From Castellaniella sp034674885 (GTDB lineage: Bacteria > Pseudomonadota > Gammaproteobacteria > Burkholderiales > Burkholderiaceae_B), in contig NZ_JAUCDS010000003.1 in the NCBI RefSeq assembly GCF_034674885.1, forward strand, positions 1 through 64,000: a stretch of DNA of 64,000 nt, read 5' to 3'. The notes below the pieces were generated by a model. It did no database searches, was not told the origin of the DNA, and saw nothing but the letters and a program-made list of their open reading frames with translations. The position numbers and the translations under genes are program-made. Positions 32,590-41,437 of this stretch are shown here, piece by piece; the first letter of the stretch is position 1, and each line of letters begins with the position of its first letter.

Positions 32590-33240
32590 ATGACGACGCT
32601 GGACCTGTTCGGCAGCCCCGCCGAGGGCGAACGCGAATGGCTGGGGTCGCAGGCTGTCGTCCTGCGCGGCCAGGCGGCGCCCTGCGCGGTTGAACTGCTG
32701 GATGCCGTTGAGGCCATCGTCGCGCAATCCCCGTTTCGCCAGATGGTGACGCCGGGCGGTCTGACCATCGCGGTGGCTTCGACCAACTGCGGCGCGCTGG
32801 GATGGACGTCCGATCGGCGCGGCTACCGCTATGACGGAATCGATCCCCTGTGCGGCCGCCCCTGGCCCGCCATGCCCGGGTGTTTCATGCACCTGGCGCA
32901 GCAGGCTGCGGCTGATGCCGGGTTCCTGGGCTTCGAGCCGGATGCCTGTCTGATCAACCAATACCTGCCGGGCACGAAGCTGTCGCTGCATCAGGACAAG
33001 AACGAGCGCGATTTCAATGCTCCCATCGTGTCCGTCTCCCTGGGCATGACGGCGGTCTTCCTGTTCGGCGGCCACGATCGCGGCGAGCGGGCCTTCCGGA
33101 TATCGCTGCATCACGGCGACGTGGCCGTCTGGGGCGGCGTGGATCGGCTGCGATATCACGGCGTCATGGCCTTGGCCGACGCGCCCCACGCGCAGCTGGG
33201 CAACCGGCGGATCAATCTGACGATCCGCAAGGCCGGGTGA
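32590..33240 (+). CDS. alkB: AlkB-type DNA/RNA oxidative demethylase
   Basis: Fe(II)/2-oxoglutarate dioxygenase that repairs 1-methyladenine and 3-methylcytosine. The 216-aa protein matches E. coli AlkB in length. It carries the iron ligands His134, Asp136 (LHQDKNE) and His190 (RYHGVM), plus the 2-oxoglutarate Arg residues in RRINLTIR near the C-terminus. The N-terminal substrate lid contains WTSDRRGYRYDGIDP. It starts 11 bases after the asnB stop, so it may be co-transcribed with it although the functions seem unrelated. No ada or alkA is nearby. Confidence 0.94.
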   Translation: MTTLDLFGSPAEGEREWLGSQAVVLRGQAAPCAVELLDAVEAIVAQSPFRQMVTPGGLTIAVASTNCGALGWTSDRRGYRYDGIDPLCGRPWPAMPGCFMHLAQQAAADAGFLGFEPDACLINQYLPGTKLSLHQDKNERDFNAPIVSVSLGMTAVFLFGGHDRGERAFRISLHHGDVAVWGGVDRLRYHGVMALADAPHAQLGNRRINLTIRKAG

Positions 33241-33305
33241 CGAACTCGGCCGCGCGGCAGATGCGGTACAGTAGGGTCGTTGCGTTTCAAGCAAGGTAAA
33301 TCCGC

Positions 33306-34436
33306 ATGACCTCTCTGTTCGACGCTTTTGACCTGGCCGGCCTGGAACTGGCCAACCGGATCGTGATGGCCCCGCTGACGCGAAACCGTTCCCCCCGGGC
33401 GGTGCCTCCGGCCATGACGGCCGAATACTATGCCCAGCGGGCGAGCGCCGGCCTGATCGTCACCGAGGGCACAGCCATTACCCAGCAGGGGCAGGGCTAC
33501 GCTGACGTGCCGGGCCTGTACACCGACGAGGCGCTGGCCGGCTGGCGATCCGTGACCGATGCCGTGCATGCCCGTGGCGGAAAGATCGTCGTCCAGCTGT
33601 GGCACGTCGGGCGGGTATCGCACGTCAGCCTGCAAGCCGATGGCCGGGCTCCGGTGGCCCCATCGGCCATCCAGGCAAAGGGCAAGACCTATGTGATCGA
33701 TGCCGATGGACAGGGCGGCTTCGTGCCTACGTCCATGCCCAGGGCCCTGGCTGTCGATGAATTGCCGGGCATCGTGCAGGACTACCGCCGTGCGGCGCGA
33801 GCTGCCCTGGATGCCGGGTTCGACGGTGTGGAGATCCACGGCGCGAATGGCTATCTGTTGGATCAGTTCCTGCGTCGCGGGGCCAATGAACGCAGCGATG
33901 CCTATGGCGGGCCGATCGCGCATCGCGCGCGCCTGCTGCTGGAAGTCGTCGATGCCGTCACGGCGGAAACCGGCCCGGGCCGCACCGGCATCCGGCTCTC
34001 GCCGGTGACGCCATCCAATGATGCGTTCGACCCGGAACCCCAGCCCTTGTTCGAGTACGTCGTGCGCGGGCTGGCCCGGCACGGCATGTCCTATATCCAC
34101 ATCATCGAAGGCGCGACCGGGGGCGAACGGGATTACCAGCAAGGCCAGCAGGCCTTTGATTACGATGCTCTGCGCGCCGCCTACCGGGATGCCGGAGGAC
34201 GGGGCGCCTGGATGGTCAATAACGGCTACGACCTGGCGTCGGCGCAGCAGGCGCTGGCGTCCGGCCGGGCGGACCTGGTGGCGTTCGGCCGCCCCTATAT
34301 CAGCAATCCTGATCTGGTGCGGCGCCTGCGCGACGGGCTGCCTCTGGCCGAAGCGGATCGCGCGACCTTCTATGGCGGCGGGGCCAAGGGCTATATCGAT
34401 TACCCCGAGGCCCAGGGGCTTGTTCAGCCCGCCTGA
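33306..34436 (+). CDS. Old-yellow-enzyme family NADH:flavin oxidoreductase (NemA-like)
   Basis: FMN enzyme reducing electrophilic alkenes, N-ethylmaleimide or nitro compounds. The 376-aa protein has LELANRIVMAPLTRNRS (FMN site) and QLWHVGRVSH. The substrate-anchoring pair lies in EIHGANGYLLDQFLR (His178, Asn181), followed by SDAYGG and the C-terminal phosphate-binding LVAFGRPYISNPDLVRRL. All expected residues are present, so it should be active. The last 13 bases overlap the convergent quinone reductase gene. A distant paralogue lies at 44488-45504. Confidence 0.93.
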   Translation: MTSLFDAFDLAGLELANRIVMAPLTRNRSPRAVPPAMTAEYYAQRASAGLIVTEGTAITQQGQGYADVPGLYTDEALAGWRSVTDAVHARGGKIVVQLWHVGRVSHVSLQADGRAPVAPSAIQAKGKTYVIDADGQGGFVPTSMPRALAVDELPGIVQDYRRAARAALDAGFDGVEIHGANGYLLDQFLRRGANERSDAYGGPIAHRARLLLEVVDAVTAETGPGRTGIRLSPVTPSNDAFDPEPQPLFEYVVRGLARHGMSYIHIIEGATGGERDYQQGQQAFDYDALRAAYRDAGGRGAWMVNNGYDLASAQQALASGRADLVAFGRPYISNPDLVRRLRDGLPLAEADRATFYGGGAKGYIDYPEAQGLVQPA

Positions 34437-35404
34437 GCCCCGGTCACGACGATCTTGCCCAGTTGCGTGTTGGATTCCAGATGGGCGATGGCCTCGGCCA
34501 GCTGTGCAAAAGGATAGGTCCGGTCGATGACCGGCCGGATCCGTCCATCAGCGATCAGCGGCAATACGTCGCGGGTGACGCCCTGGACAATGTCCTGGCG
34601 CTGGGCGGCGTTCAGTCCCTTGCTGGACACCCCGAACAGCCGCAAGCGCCGGCTGTGCAACGCCGCCAGGTCCAGCGGCCCGCTGGTGACGCCATCTACG
34701 TAGCCCACGGTCGCCAGGCGCCCCTGAAAGGCCAGGGAGCGCACGCATTCGGCCAGCACCGACCCGCCCACGATGTTGACGACCAGGTTCGCGCCCCGGC
34801 CTTCAGTGGCGTTTTGCACGGCGTCGTGGAAATCGGGGCGGCGCGTCGGGATGCCCAGGTCCAGCCCTTCGGCTTTCAATGCGGCCAGCTTGTCGGCCGA
34901 GCCCGAGGTACCGATCACTCGGGCACCCAGCGCCTTGGCCAGTTGCAAGGCCGCGACCCCCACGCCCGAGGAAATTCCCGTGATCAGCAGCCATTCTCCC
35001 GCCATCAGGCGGCCCTGGGTGACCAGCATGTCGTAGACCACCATGGTCGCGATGGGAACGGCAGCCGCCTGATCCCAGGTCAGGGAGGCAGGCACTGGCA
35101 TCGCATCGCGCGCATCCAGCAGCACGTGTTCGGCGAATGCGCCCTTGCACCGCCCCATGACGCGCTGGCCGACCTGAAACGGGTCGCCGTTGGCGCCGAC
35201 CGCGATGACCTCGCCTGCGGCCTCGATGCCCAGGCTGGCGGGGGTGTCGGCGCCGGATTGGCGCAGCGCCAGGATTTCTCCCCGGTTCAGGCCGGCCGCC
35301 TGGACCCGCAGCAGCAACTGGCCGGGGCCGGGCAGGGGCGAGGCGGCGTCTTTCTGGGTGATGTGGATTTGACCGTCCCGAACCTGGGCCTGGTATTGGT
35401 GCAT
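34424..35404 (-). CDS. NAD(P)H:quinone oxidoreductase / zinc-free alcohol dehydrogenase family
   Basis: A 326-aa medium-chain dehydrogenase of the Qor group. It has a GroES-like N-terminal domain (GQLLLRVQAAGLNRGEILA, GIEAAGEVIAVG) and a Rossmann domain with LITGISSGVGVAALQLAKALGARVIGTSGS. The catalytic-zinc ligands of true alcohol dehydrogenases are absent, as in quinone oxidoreductases. It should reduce quinones or enones with NADPH; the exact substrate is unknown. The start at 35404 is where the domain begins. The open frame continues to 35665 but overlaps pirin. Confidence 0.88.
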   Translation of the reverse strand: MHQYQAQVRDGQIHITQKDAASPLPGPGQLLLRVQAAGLNRGEILALRQSGADTPASLGIEAAGEVIAVGANGDPFQVGQRVMGRCKGAFAEHVLLDARDAMPVPASLTWDQAAAVPIATMVVYDMLVTQGRLMAGEWLLITGISSGVGVAALQLAKALGARVIGTSGSADKLAALKAEGLDLGIPTRRPDFHDAVQNATEGRGANLVVNIVGGSVLAECVRSLAFQGRLATVGYVDGVTSGPLDLAALHSRRLRLFGVSSKGLNAAQRQDIVQGVTRDVLPLIADGRIRPVIDRTYPFAQLAEAIAHLESNTQLGKIVVTGAQAG

Positions 35405-35447
35405 GTTGTCTCCGGAAGAAAAGTGCGGGGCGTCGGGGCCTGGGCAA

Positions 35448-36329
35448 TCAGCCGGCGCCTTCGGGTAGGGGAATGAATTCCTGGTCGTCGCCTGCGGGCA
35501 GGACCATGCGCTGCTGGCGCCAGTCTTCGGCGGCCTGTTCGAGGCGATCCCGGGAAGAGGACACGAAATTCCAGTAAATGAAGCGTTCTCCGATGGGTTC
35601 GCCCCCAAGCAGCATGACGGTCGATGCCTGGCGCGCCAGGATGGTGGCATCGTGCCCGGTCTCAAGCACGATCATGCGGCCTTCGGACACGATGTGTCCA
35701 TCCAGTTCGATTTCGCCCTGCGCGACGTAGACTGCGCGTTCCGGATACTGGGCGCTCAGCGTGCGCCGGGCGCCCGCCTGCATGTCCCAGTGCAGATAGA
35801 ACAGCGGCGAGTGGGTGGGTACGCGGGATGTGGCGCCGTCGATCGAGCCTGCGATCAGCCGGCCTGAAACGCCGCCCTCGTGGATTTCAGGCAGGTCCGC
35901 CGCGCCTTGGTGGTGATGAAAGGACGGCGCCGTTTCCTCGTCTTTCTGTGGCAGCGCCACCCAGGCCTGGATGCCGTGCATGGTGGCCCCGTGCGACCGT
36001 GCGTATTCCAGCCGTTCGCTGTGCGTGATGCCGCTGCCGGCAGTCATCCAGTTGACTTCCCCGGGGCGTATTTCCTGCAGCGAGCCCACGCTGTCGCGAT
36101 GGGTGATGGCCCCGCTGTGCAGATAGGTTACGGTGGACAGGCCGATGTGGGGATGCGGCCGGACATCCAGCGCGCGCGGGGCGCCCGGTGCGATCTCCAG
36201 CGGCCCCATGTGGTCGAAGAAGATGAAGGGGCCGACCATCCGGCGCTTGCGAAATGGCAGCACGCGGCCGACGACGAACCCGCCCCCCAGGTCGTGCGTG
36301 CGGCGATCGATGAGCAGTGTGGCGTCCAT
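35448..36329 (-). CDS. Pirin family protein
   Basis: A 293-aa bicupin of the pirin family (YhhW-like), an iron-binding protein with reported quercetinase activity in some members. The N-terminal cupin has RPHPHIGLSTVTYLHSG and GSGITHSERLE, giving the His/His/His/Glu metal ligands. The C-terminal cupin (AVYVAQGEIELDGHIVSEGRMIVLETG) lacks them, as usual. It lies 43 bases upstream of the quinone reductase on the same strand, suggesting co-transcription and a shared redox or electrophile theme. Confidence 0.92.
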   Translation of the reverse strand: MDATLLIDRRTHDLGGGFVVGRVLPFRKRRMVGPFIFFDHMGPLEIAPGAPRALDVRPHPHIGLSTVTYLHSGAITHRDSVGSLQEIRPGEVNWMTAGSGITHSERLEYARSHGATMHGIQAWVALPQKDEETAPSFHHHQGAADLPEIHEGGVSGRLIAGSIDGATSRVPTHSPLFYLHWDMQAGARRTLSAQYPERAVYVAQGEIELDGHIVSEGRMIVLETGHDATILARQASTVMLLGGEPIGERFIYWNFVSSSRDRLEQAAEDWRQQRMVLPAGDDQEFIPLPEGAG

Positions 36330-36422
36330 GGCGGCATCCCGGTTGGATCGTAGGTGCGGGGCTGGCGGCGGGCCCTGCTGCGTGGTGGCCCGACGGCGCG
36401 AGCGCCCGGTGGTTCCTCGATT

Positions 36423-37652
36423 CTACGACTGTGAGCGGTTTTGCGCGTCCAGGTAAGGGCAGGTGGATTCGCTCAGGGGGCCGTAGGCGGTTTCGGCAGG
36501 GATGGTTGCCACGAGTTTGTGCAGATCCCAGGGCCCCGTGCTTTCGGCAGGTGTCTTGACCTGCAACAGGCTCAGGTCGTTCATCATGCGGCCATCGGCG
36601 CGGATGACGCCGTTATGCACGAAAAAATCGTTCACCGGATGGGATTTCAGCCAGGCCATGATGGTGTCGGCGTCGTCCGTTCCAGTCTGGCGCACAGCAT
36701 TCAGGTAGGCGGTCGCAGCGGAATAGTCGCCCGCCTGGCCATAGGTGGGCATGCGTCCGATCGTCTCGGCGTAGCGGCGCGACCAGGCCTCGGATGCCGG
36801 GTTCTTGTTCCAGTACCAGGGGACTGTGAAATACATGCCCTGGGTGACCTCCAGTCCCAGGGCATGGATGTCCAGCAGGGTCGCCGTCAGGCCCACGGGT
36901 TTCATCGTGCGCGTCAGGCCGAATTCCACGGCGGTCTTCAGGGAATTGACGAAATCGGCGGTGGCGTTGGCCAGCGCCAGGACCTGGGCGCCCGAATTCT
37001 GGGCCTGCAGCAGGAAGGAGGAGAAATCGGCCGTTCCCAGCGGGGTGCGCACCGAGCCCAGCACCTTGCCTCCGGCAGCCTGCACCACGGCGCTGGTGTC
37101 GCGCTCCAGTTCGTGACCGAAGGTGTAGTCCGTGGTCAGGAAGAACCAGGATGCGCCGCCGTGTTCGACTACAGCGGCGCCCGTGCCTCGCGCCAGGCCC
37201 CGGGTGGAATAGGTGTACTGGATCGTGTAGGGCGTGCATTGCGCGTTGGTGAATGCCGACGAGCCCGCGCCCGAGGTGATGAACGGCTTTTTCTTTTCCG
37301 CCGCGACGGCGGACATCGCCAGGCTGGCAGCGGAATTGGTGCCGCCGATCAGCAGATCCAGGTGCTGGTTGTCGAACCAGTCTCGCGCCAGTGCCGAGGA
37401 CACGTCGGCCTTGTTGCGGCTGTCGGCCACCAGCAGTTCGATTTTCTTGCCGTTGATTTCGCCTCCCATGTCGGCGATGGCCATACGGATGGCATGCGCG
37501 CCGCCGGGGCCATCGCCGTCGGCGTAGACGCCGGACATGTCGGTGATGAAACCGATGCGGATGACGTCATCGGAAATCGGGCTGGCAGTGGCCGGCAGGG
37601 CGCCCAGTGCCAGGGCCAGTCCCGCCGCGAGGCGGGCGTTGAGAATGCTCAT
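36423..37652 (-). CDS. LivJ-type periplasmic substrate-binding protein, orphan
   Basis: A 409-aa periplasmic-binding protein of the branched-chain amino acid group (Peripla_BP_6). It has a clear signal peptide (LAAGLALALGALPATASP) and the starting fold IRIGFITDMSGVYADGDGPGG. DLLIGGTNSAASLAM and a long two-lobe domain follow. The ligand could be an amino acid, aromatic acid or amide. No LivH/M/G/F permease or ATPase genes are adjacent, so it must work with a remote transporter. It has its own ribosome site (AGGAGT) upstream of 37652. Confidence 0.88.
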   Translation of the reverse strand: MSILNARLAAGLALALGALPATASPISDDVIRIGFITDMSGVYADGDGPGGAHAIRMAIADMGGEINGKKIELLVADSRNKADVSSALARDWFDNQHLDLLIGGTNSAASLAMSAVAAEKKKPFITSGAGSSAFTNAQCTPYTIQYTYSTRGLARGTGAAVVEHGGASWFFLTTDYTFGHELERDTSAVVQAAGGKVLGSVRTPLGTADFSSFLLQAQNSGAQVLALANATADFVNSLKTAVEFGLTRTMKPVGLTATLLDIHALGLEVTQGMYFTVPWYWNKNPASEAWSRRYAETIGRMPTYGQAGDYSAATAYLNAVRQTGTDDADTIMAWLKSHPVNDFFVHNGVIRADGRMMNDLSLLQVKTPAESTGPWDLHKLVATIPAETAYGPLSESTCPYLDAQNRSQS

Positions 37653-37740
37653 GAGGACTCCTTTCGAATGGGGATCATCATGCCATCGGAGCGTTACAGC
37701 GGGGTCAATATGCCTGCCGCCGTCGGGGTTGGCGGCGAGC

Positions 37741-39123
37741 CTACCAGGCGCCCCGGTGTTCTGGCACGCGGGTGATCAGGGGAAATGAGGCCAGGACCAG
37801 CAGGCTCCAGACGCCATAGACCCAGGCCTGGCTGCGGCCCGGATCGGCAGAGGTGGACAGCACCATGGTCACGATCGAGATAAAAGTAATCGTGCCGATC
37901 TGGATCGACAGTGTGCGCAGGGCCGCCAGGGTCGAGGCCGACTGTGGGGCCAGCTGCAGGCCCGCGTTGCGGCTGGCCGGGTTGACTGTGCCGGTGCCCA
38001 TGCCCAGCAGAAAGGCCGTGGCTGCCAGCCAGGCGAAGGGCGCCATGCCCAGGATAGGCGGCAACGCCAGCAGCGCCATGCCCAGTGCGATCAGCGTGCC
38101 GCCGACGTACAGCGGCAGGCGGTAGCCGGTGCGCCGGATGGTCAGGGTACAGGCCAGCGACAGCGCGATGGCGGCAATGCCCTGGAACACCAGAAGGGCG
38201 CCCGAACCCAACGCCCCCATGCCGTAGCGGTTGGAGGCGTACAGCGGAATCAAGGCCACGGCGCCGATCGTGATGCCGCCAAACAGCATGTTGATCAGGT
38301 TGACGATACCGAAACCGGGGCCGTGGATCAGGCGCGGCGCGATGAAGGGATGGCTGCTGCGGTGGATGTGGCGAAAGAACAGCCAGCCGGCCACCAGCGC
38401 CGTGGCGGCGGGCAGCAGGATCTGGGGCGAGGCGAAAGGCAGATCCTTTTCCCCCAGAAAGCTGGTGGCCAGCATGCCGGCCAGCAGGCAGACGCCCAGA
38501 TATCCCAGGCCCAGGTAGTCCATGCCCGCCCCGGATTTCTGCGCCCTGGGGGCGTCGGGCGGAATGTAGCGCAGTGCCATCCACAGGATGAGCAGGCCGA
38601 TGGGGACGTTGACGAAGAAAACGCCGCGCCAGTTCCAGTAGGTGACGAACAGGCCGCCGAAGATCGGGCCGATCATGGCGCCGATGGGAAAGATGCTGCC
38701 GAACAGGCTGACGGCCCGGTCGCGGCCATCGCCGAAATAGTCCACGACGATGCCGGTGGCCGAAGGCGTGATGCCGGCGCCGCCGGCTGCCTGCAGGGCC
38801 CGTAGCACGATCAGCATGGCGATGCTGTCGGTCAGTCCGCACAGCAGCGAGGCCAGCGTGAAGACCGCTACGGAGACCAGGAAGACGCGGCGCCGGCCGA
38901 TGCGCTCGCTGAGTTTGCCGCTGACGGGCAGCATCAGGACAAAGCCGAAGGCAAAGGCGGTGATGGTCCAGCCCGCCCAGTTGATCGAGGTGTCCAGGCC
39001 GCGCTGCAGTTCGTGCAGCACCGTGGCCACGATCGTGGAATCCACGGACATCATCAGCAGCGCCAGTGCAATGGTAGTAAATGCAGGGATGCGGCGAATG
39101 GCGGGCTGATTGGCAGAGAGCAT
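37741..39123 (-). CDS. MFS drug-efflux transporter, DHA2 family
   Basis: A 460-aa exporter with about 14 membrane segments. Motifs: LLMMSVDSTIVATVLHEL (TM1), GKLSERIGRRRVFLVSVAVFTLAS (motif A) and GSIFPIGAMIGPIFGGLF (motif C, TM5). It resembles EmrB/MdtD-like pumps; the substrate is unknown. It is paralogous in type to the pump at 1211-2725 but distinct in sequence. It lies 8 bases after the secreted 228-aa gene, so the two may be one transcript. Confidence 0.88.
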   Translation of the reverse strand: MLSANQPAIRRIPAFTTIALALLMMSVDSTIVATVLHELQRGLDTSINWAGWTITAFAFGFVLMLPVSGKLSERIGRRRVFLVSVAVFTLASLLCGLTDSIAMLIVLRALQAAGGAGITPSATGIVVDYFGDGRDRAVSLFGSIFPIGAMIGPIFGGLFVTYWNWRGVFFVNVPIGLLILWMALRYIPPDAPRAQKSGAGMDYLGLGYLGVCLLAGMLATSFLGEKDLPFASPQILLPAATALVAGWLFFRHIHRSSHPFIAPRLIHGPGFGIVNLINMLFGGITIGAVALIPLYASNRYGMGALGSGALLVFQGIAAIALSLACTLTIRRTGYRLPLYVGGTLIALGMALLALPPILGMAPFAWLAATAFLLGMGTGTVNPASRNAGLQLAPQSASTLAALRTLSIQIGTITFISIVTMVLSTSADPGRSQAWVYGVWSLLVLASFPLITRVPEHRGAW

Positions 39124-39131
39124 GCCGCAGT

Positions 39132-39818
39132 CTACTGCTTTTGCAGCCCCTGCAAGCCCTGCAGCAGGTTCTGCAGGCTGGTGGGTTGCGCAGGCAGGGT
39201 GAATTCACTGGCAGGGGGTTCCTGCCCGGAAATCGACTGCACGACGAAATCCTGTCCCAGGCGCAGGATGCCTCGCCGGTCGGCCGGCAGCGCCCCGGTG
39301 AGTTGCCGGGTCTTGGCCTGGCCCAGCAGCAACTGCATGCTGGCCAGGTAGCTGGCTGTCATGTCCACGACCCGGCGGTCGGCCGTCAGCACGGCGTCGG
39401 AGGGATGGGTCCTGCCCTGGGTATCCGTCACGGTCAGGCGATAGACGTGCCCGGTGATGCCGGCCACGGTTTCGGTGCGGCCTGTATCCTGCACCTGATC
39501 GACGCGTTCGGGCAGGTATTGGTTGGGGCGGGACTGGGCCAGCGCCCCCAGGCCCTGGAGCAGGCCACCGACCTCCATGACTACCGGCGTCTGCCCCCGC
39601 ATCGAGACGGAATAGGCCTTGCCGTCGCGCACGATCAGGTAATCCGGCCTTTGATCCTGGCCCAGGCGGACAGCCCCGTCAGTCTGCCAGGCCAGTTGCG
39701 TAAGCTGCCCGCCCGCCTGGACCTGGGCGGTACCGCCTGCCTGAGCGGCCAGCGGCAGCGAGGCTGCCAGCACGATGGACAGATGGGTCAGGGAGCGAAA
39801 CGGGGACGGCGCACGCAT
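39132..39818 (-). CDS. Unknown secreted protein, 228 aa
   Basis: I do not recognise a named family. A ribosome site (AGGAG, 6 bases from the ATG at 39818) and a signal peptide (SLTHLSIVLAASLPLAAQAGG) indicate export to the periplasm. The mature part is rich in Gln, Gly and Leu, with beta-like stretches (PDYLIVRDGKAYSVSMR, VYRLTVTDTQGRTH). It ends in a low-complexity LQNLLQGLQGLQKQ. The layout (a value such as AWQTDG, then DGKAYSV) is like small periplasmic proteins that respond to metals or are DUF4412-like, but that is a guess. It may be co-transcribed with the MFS pump. Confidence 0.7.
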   Translation of the reverse strand: MRAPSPFRSLTHLSIVLAASLPLAAQAGGTAQVQAGGQLTQLAWQTDGAVRLGQDQRPDYLIVRDGKAYSVSMRGQTPVVMEVGGLLQGLGALAQSRPNQYLPERVDQVQDTGRTETVAGITGHVYRLTVTDTQGRTHPSDAVLTADRRVVDMTASYLASMQLLLGQAKTRQLTGALPADRRGILRLGQDFVVQSISGQEPPASEFTLPAQPTSLQNLLQGLQGLQKQ

Positions 39819-39917
39819 GGGGGTTCTCCTGAGTGAGGGCGCAGATATTGTCCGGCAAGCCGGCACGGGCGGCTGTATGGAAGGGTAACGCAGCGCTCAG
39901 GCGAAGGTGCGGACCGA

Positions 39918-40601
39918 TCAGCGTTCGGCGCGGATGCCCAGGCTGCGTTCGACCAGCCAGGCACAACCCAGCAGTGTCACGTTGATCGCCAGGTACAGCA
40001 GCCCCGCGATAATGAAGGTTTCCACGATCAGGTAGCTCTGGCTCATCAGGCGGCGGGCGAAGCCGGTCAGTTCCATGACGGCGATGGTAGAGGCCAGGCT
40101 GGTGCCCTTGATGGCCAGGACCAGTTCATTGCTGTAGGCGGGAAAGGCCTGGCGAATGGCCAGCGGGAAGCGGATGCGGCGAAACACCTGCAGCCGGCTC
40201 ATGCCGCAGGATACCGCCGCGTCGATCTGCCCGGTCGGCACGGACTGCAGGCCGCCCCGGATTGCCTCGCTCATGTAGGCGCCGCTGTTCAGGCTGATGG
40301 CCAGGATGGCGCAGCGTGCGCCGTCCGAGAACAGCCACCACAAGGCGGGCTGCTCGCGCACGAACTCCAGGGTGCCGATGCCGTAGTACAGCAGGAACAG
40401 CTGGATCAGCAAAGGGGTGCCGCGAAACGCAGTGCTGTACAGGAAAGACAGACCCGAGACGACGCGGTGTCCGGAGGTCCGCATCAGTGCGGCCGCCAGG
40501 CCCAGCAGCGAAGCGAACAGAATGGCAAACAGTCCGATGCGCAGGGTGATCCAGAACCCCTCGGTCAGTACCGGGATGGCTTTTTCGAAGAGTTCGATCA
40601 T
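39918..40601 (-). CDS. Polar amino acid ABC transporter permease (HisM-like)
   Basis: A 227-aa inner-membrane permease of the His/Glu/Gln/Arg/opine family. It shows about five membrane segments, RIGLFAILFASLLGLAAAL, FRGTPLLIQLFLLYYG and the EAA loop (MSEAIRGGLQSVPTGQIDAAVSCGMSRLQVFRRIRFPLAIR). It pairs with the permease immediately upstream: its ATG at 40601 overlaps that gene's stop (ATGA). Substrate is probably a basic or polar amino acid. Confidence 0.93.
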   Translation of the reverse strand: MIELFEKAIPVLTEGFWITLRIGLFAILFASLLGLAAALMRTSGHRVVSGLSFLYSTAFRGTPLLIQLFLLYYGIGTLEFVREQPALWWLFSDGARCAILAISLNSGAYMSEAIRGGLQSVPTGQIDAAVSCGMSRLQVFRRIRFPLAIRQAFPAYSNELVLAIKGTSLASTIAVMELTGFARRLMSQSYLIVETFIIAGLLYLAINVTLLGCAWLVERSLGIRAER

Positions 40602-41314
40602 CGGGCCGCCCCTTGCATGCCGCGCCCGAAGTGGCGTTCCGCCCAGACGAACAGGGCCTGGCTGCAGACGCCGATCAGAAAATACAGGATGCCGGCCATC
40701 AGGTAGAGCGTCAGCGGCGCTCGGGTGGCCGCAGACCCCAGCACGGCCGCGCGCATCAGTTCCACCAGGCCGACCAGCGAGATCAGCGCCGTGTCCTTCA
40801 GGGCGTTTTGCCAGACGTTGTTGGCGCCGGGCAGGGCATACCAGAAGAGCTGCGGCAAGGTGATGCGGCGCAGGATCTGGCGCCGCTGCATGCCGATGGC
40901 GCGTGCGGCCTCGATCTGGCCGGGGTCGATGGCCTTGAAGGCGCCGCGAAAGACTTCGACGCTGTATGACCCGGAAATCAGGCCGATGGCCACGATGCCC
41001 ACCAGCATGGGGAAAACCTTGCCCATCAGATCGTCCCATTCGAGCCAGTCGGCCAGGTCGGCAGCCGGCCGGACCGTACCGAAGAACAGGAGATAGATGA
41101 TGAGCAGTTCGGGAACACTGCGCACCAGCAGCGTATACAGGCTGATCAGCCCGCGCGCCAGCCAGTTGCCGTTCGATTTCCAGGCTGCGCCCGCGATACC
41201 GATCATCATGCCCAGTGCGATGCCGCACAGGCTGATGAACACCGTCATGCCGGCACCGCGCAACAGCAGGGTGCCCCAGCCGGCGCTCAGGATGTCGTGC
41301 AGGGAAGCGTTCAT
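40598..41314 (-). CDS. Polar amino acid ABC transporter permease (HisQ-like)
   Basis: A 238-aa permease with membrane segments and the EAA loop (SVEVFRGAFKAIDPGQIEAARAIGMQRRQILRRITLPQLFW). The N-terminal MTVFISLCGIALGMMIGIAGA and LLVRSVPELLIIYLLFFG are typical of HisQ/ArtQ. It forms a heterodimer with the coupled HisM-like protein. No ATP-binding subunit is encoded next to either gene. Confidence 0.93.
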   Translation of the reverse strand: MNASLHDILSAGWGTLLLRGAGMTVFISLCGIALGMMIGIAGAAWKSNGNWLARGLISLYTLLVRSVPELLIIYLLFFGTVRPAADLADWLEWDDLMGKVFPMLVGIVAIGLISGSYSVEVFRGAFKAIDPGQIEAARAIGMQRRQILRRITLPQLFWYALPGANNVWQNALKDTALISLVGLVELMRAAVLGSAATRAPLTLYLMAGILYFLIGVCSQALFVWAERHFGRGMQGAAR

Positions 41315-41371
41315 GAAATCAGCGGTCCCGGGGTATTGCCCGGACGGTAGAGAAGATCGGGATCAAGGCGA

Positions 41372-41423
41372 ACCAACCCTGGATACCCATCCGACGGGGG
41401 TCGGAGGGGCGGCCAGGGTTGGT
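41372..41423 (-). promoter_or_regulatory. Stem-loop between binding-protein and permease genes
   Basis: An 11-bp perfect stem (ACCAACCCTGG at 41372-41382 with CCAGGGTTGGT at 41413-41423) has an inner CCGAC/GTCGG stem inside its 30-base loop. It lies in the 123-base gap between the binding-protein gene and the permease genes of one operon. Such hairpins in this position usually let the binding protein be made in excess of the permeases, by RNA protection or partial termination. Confidence 0.6.
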
Positions 41424-41437
41424 CGCAGCGCCGGATG

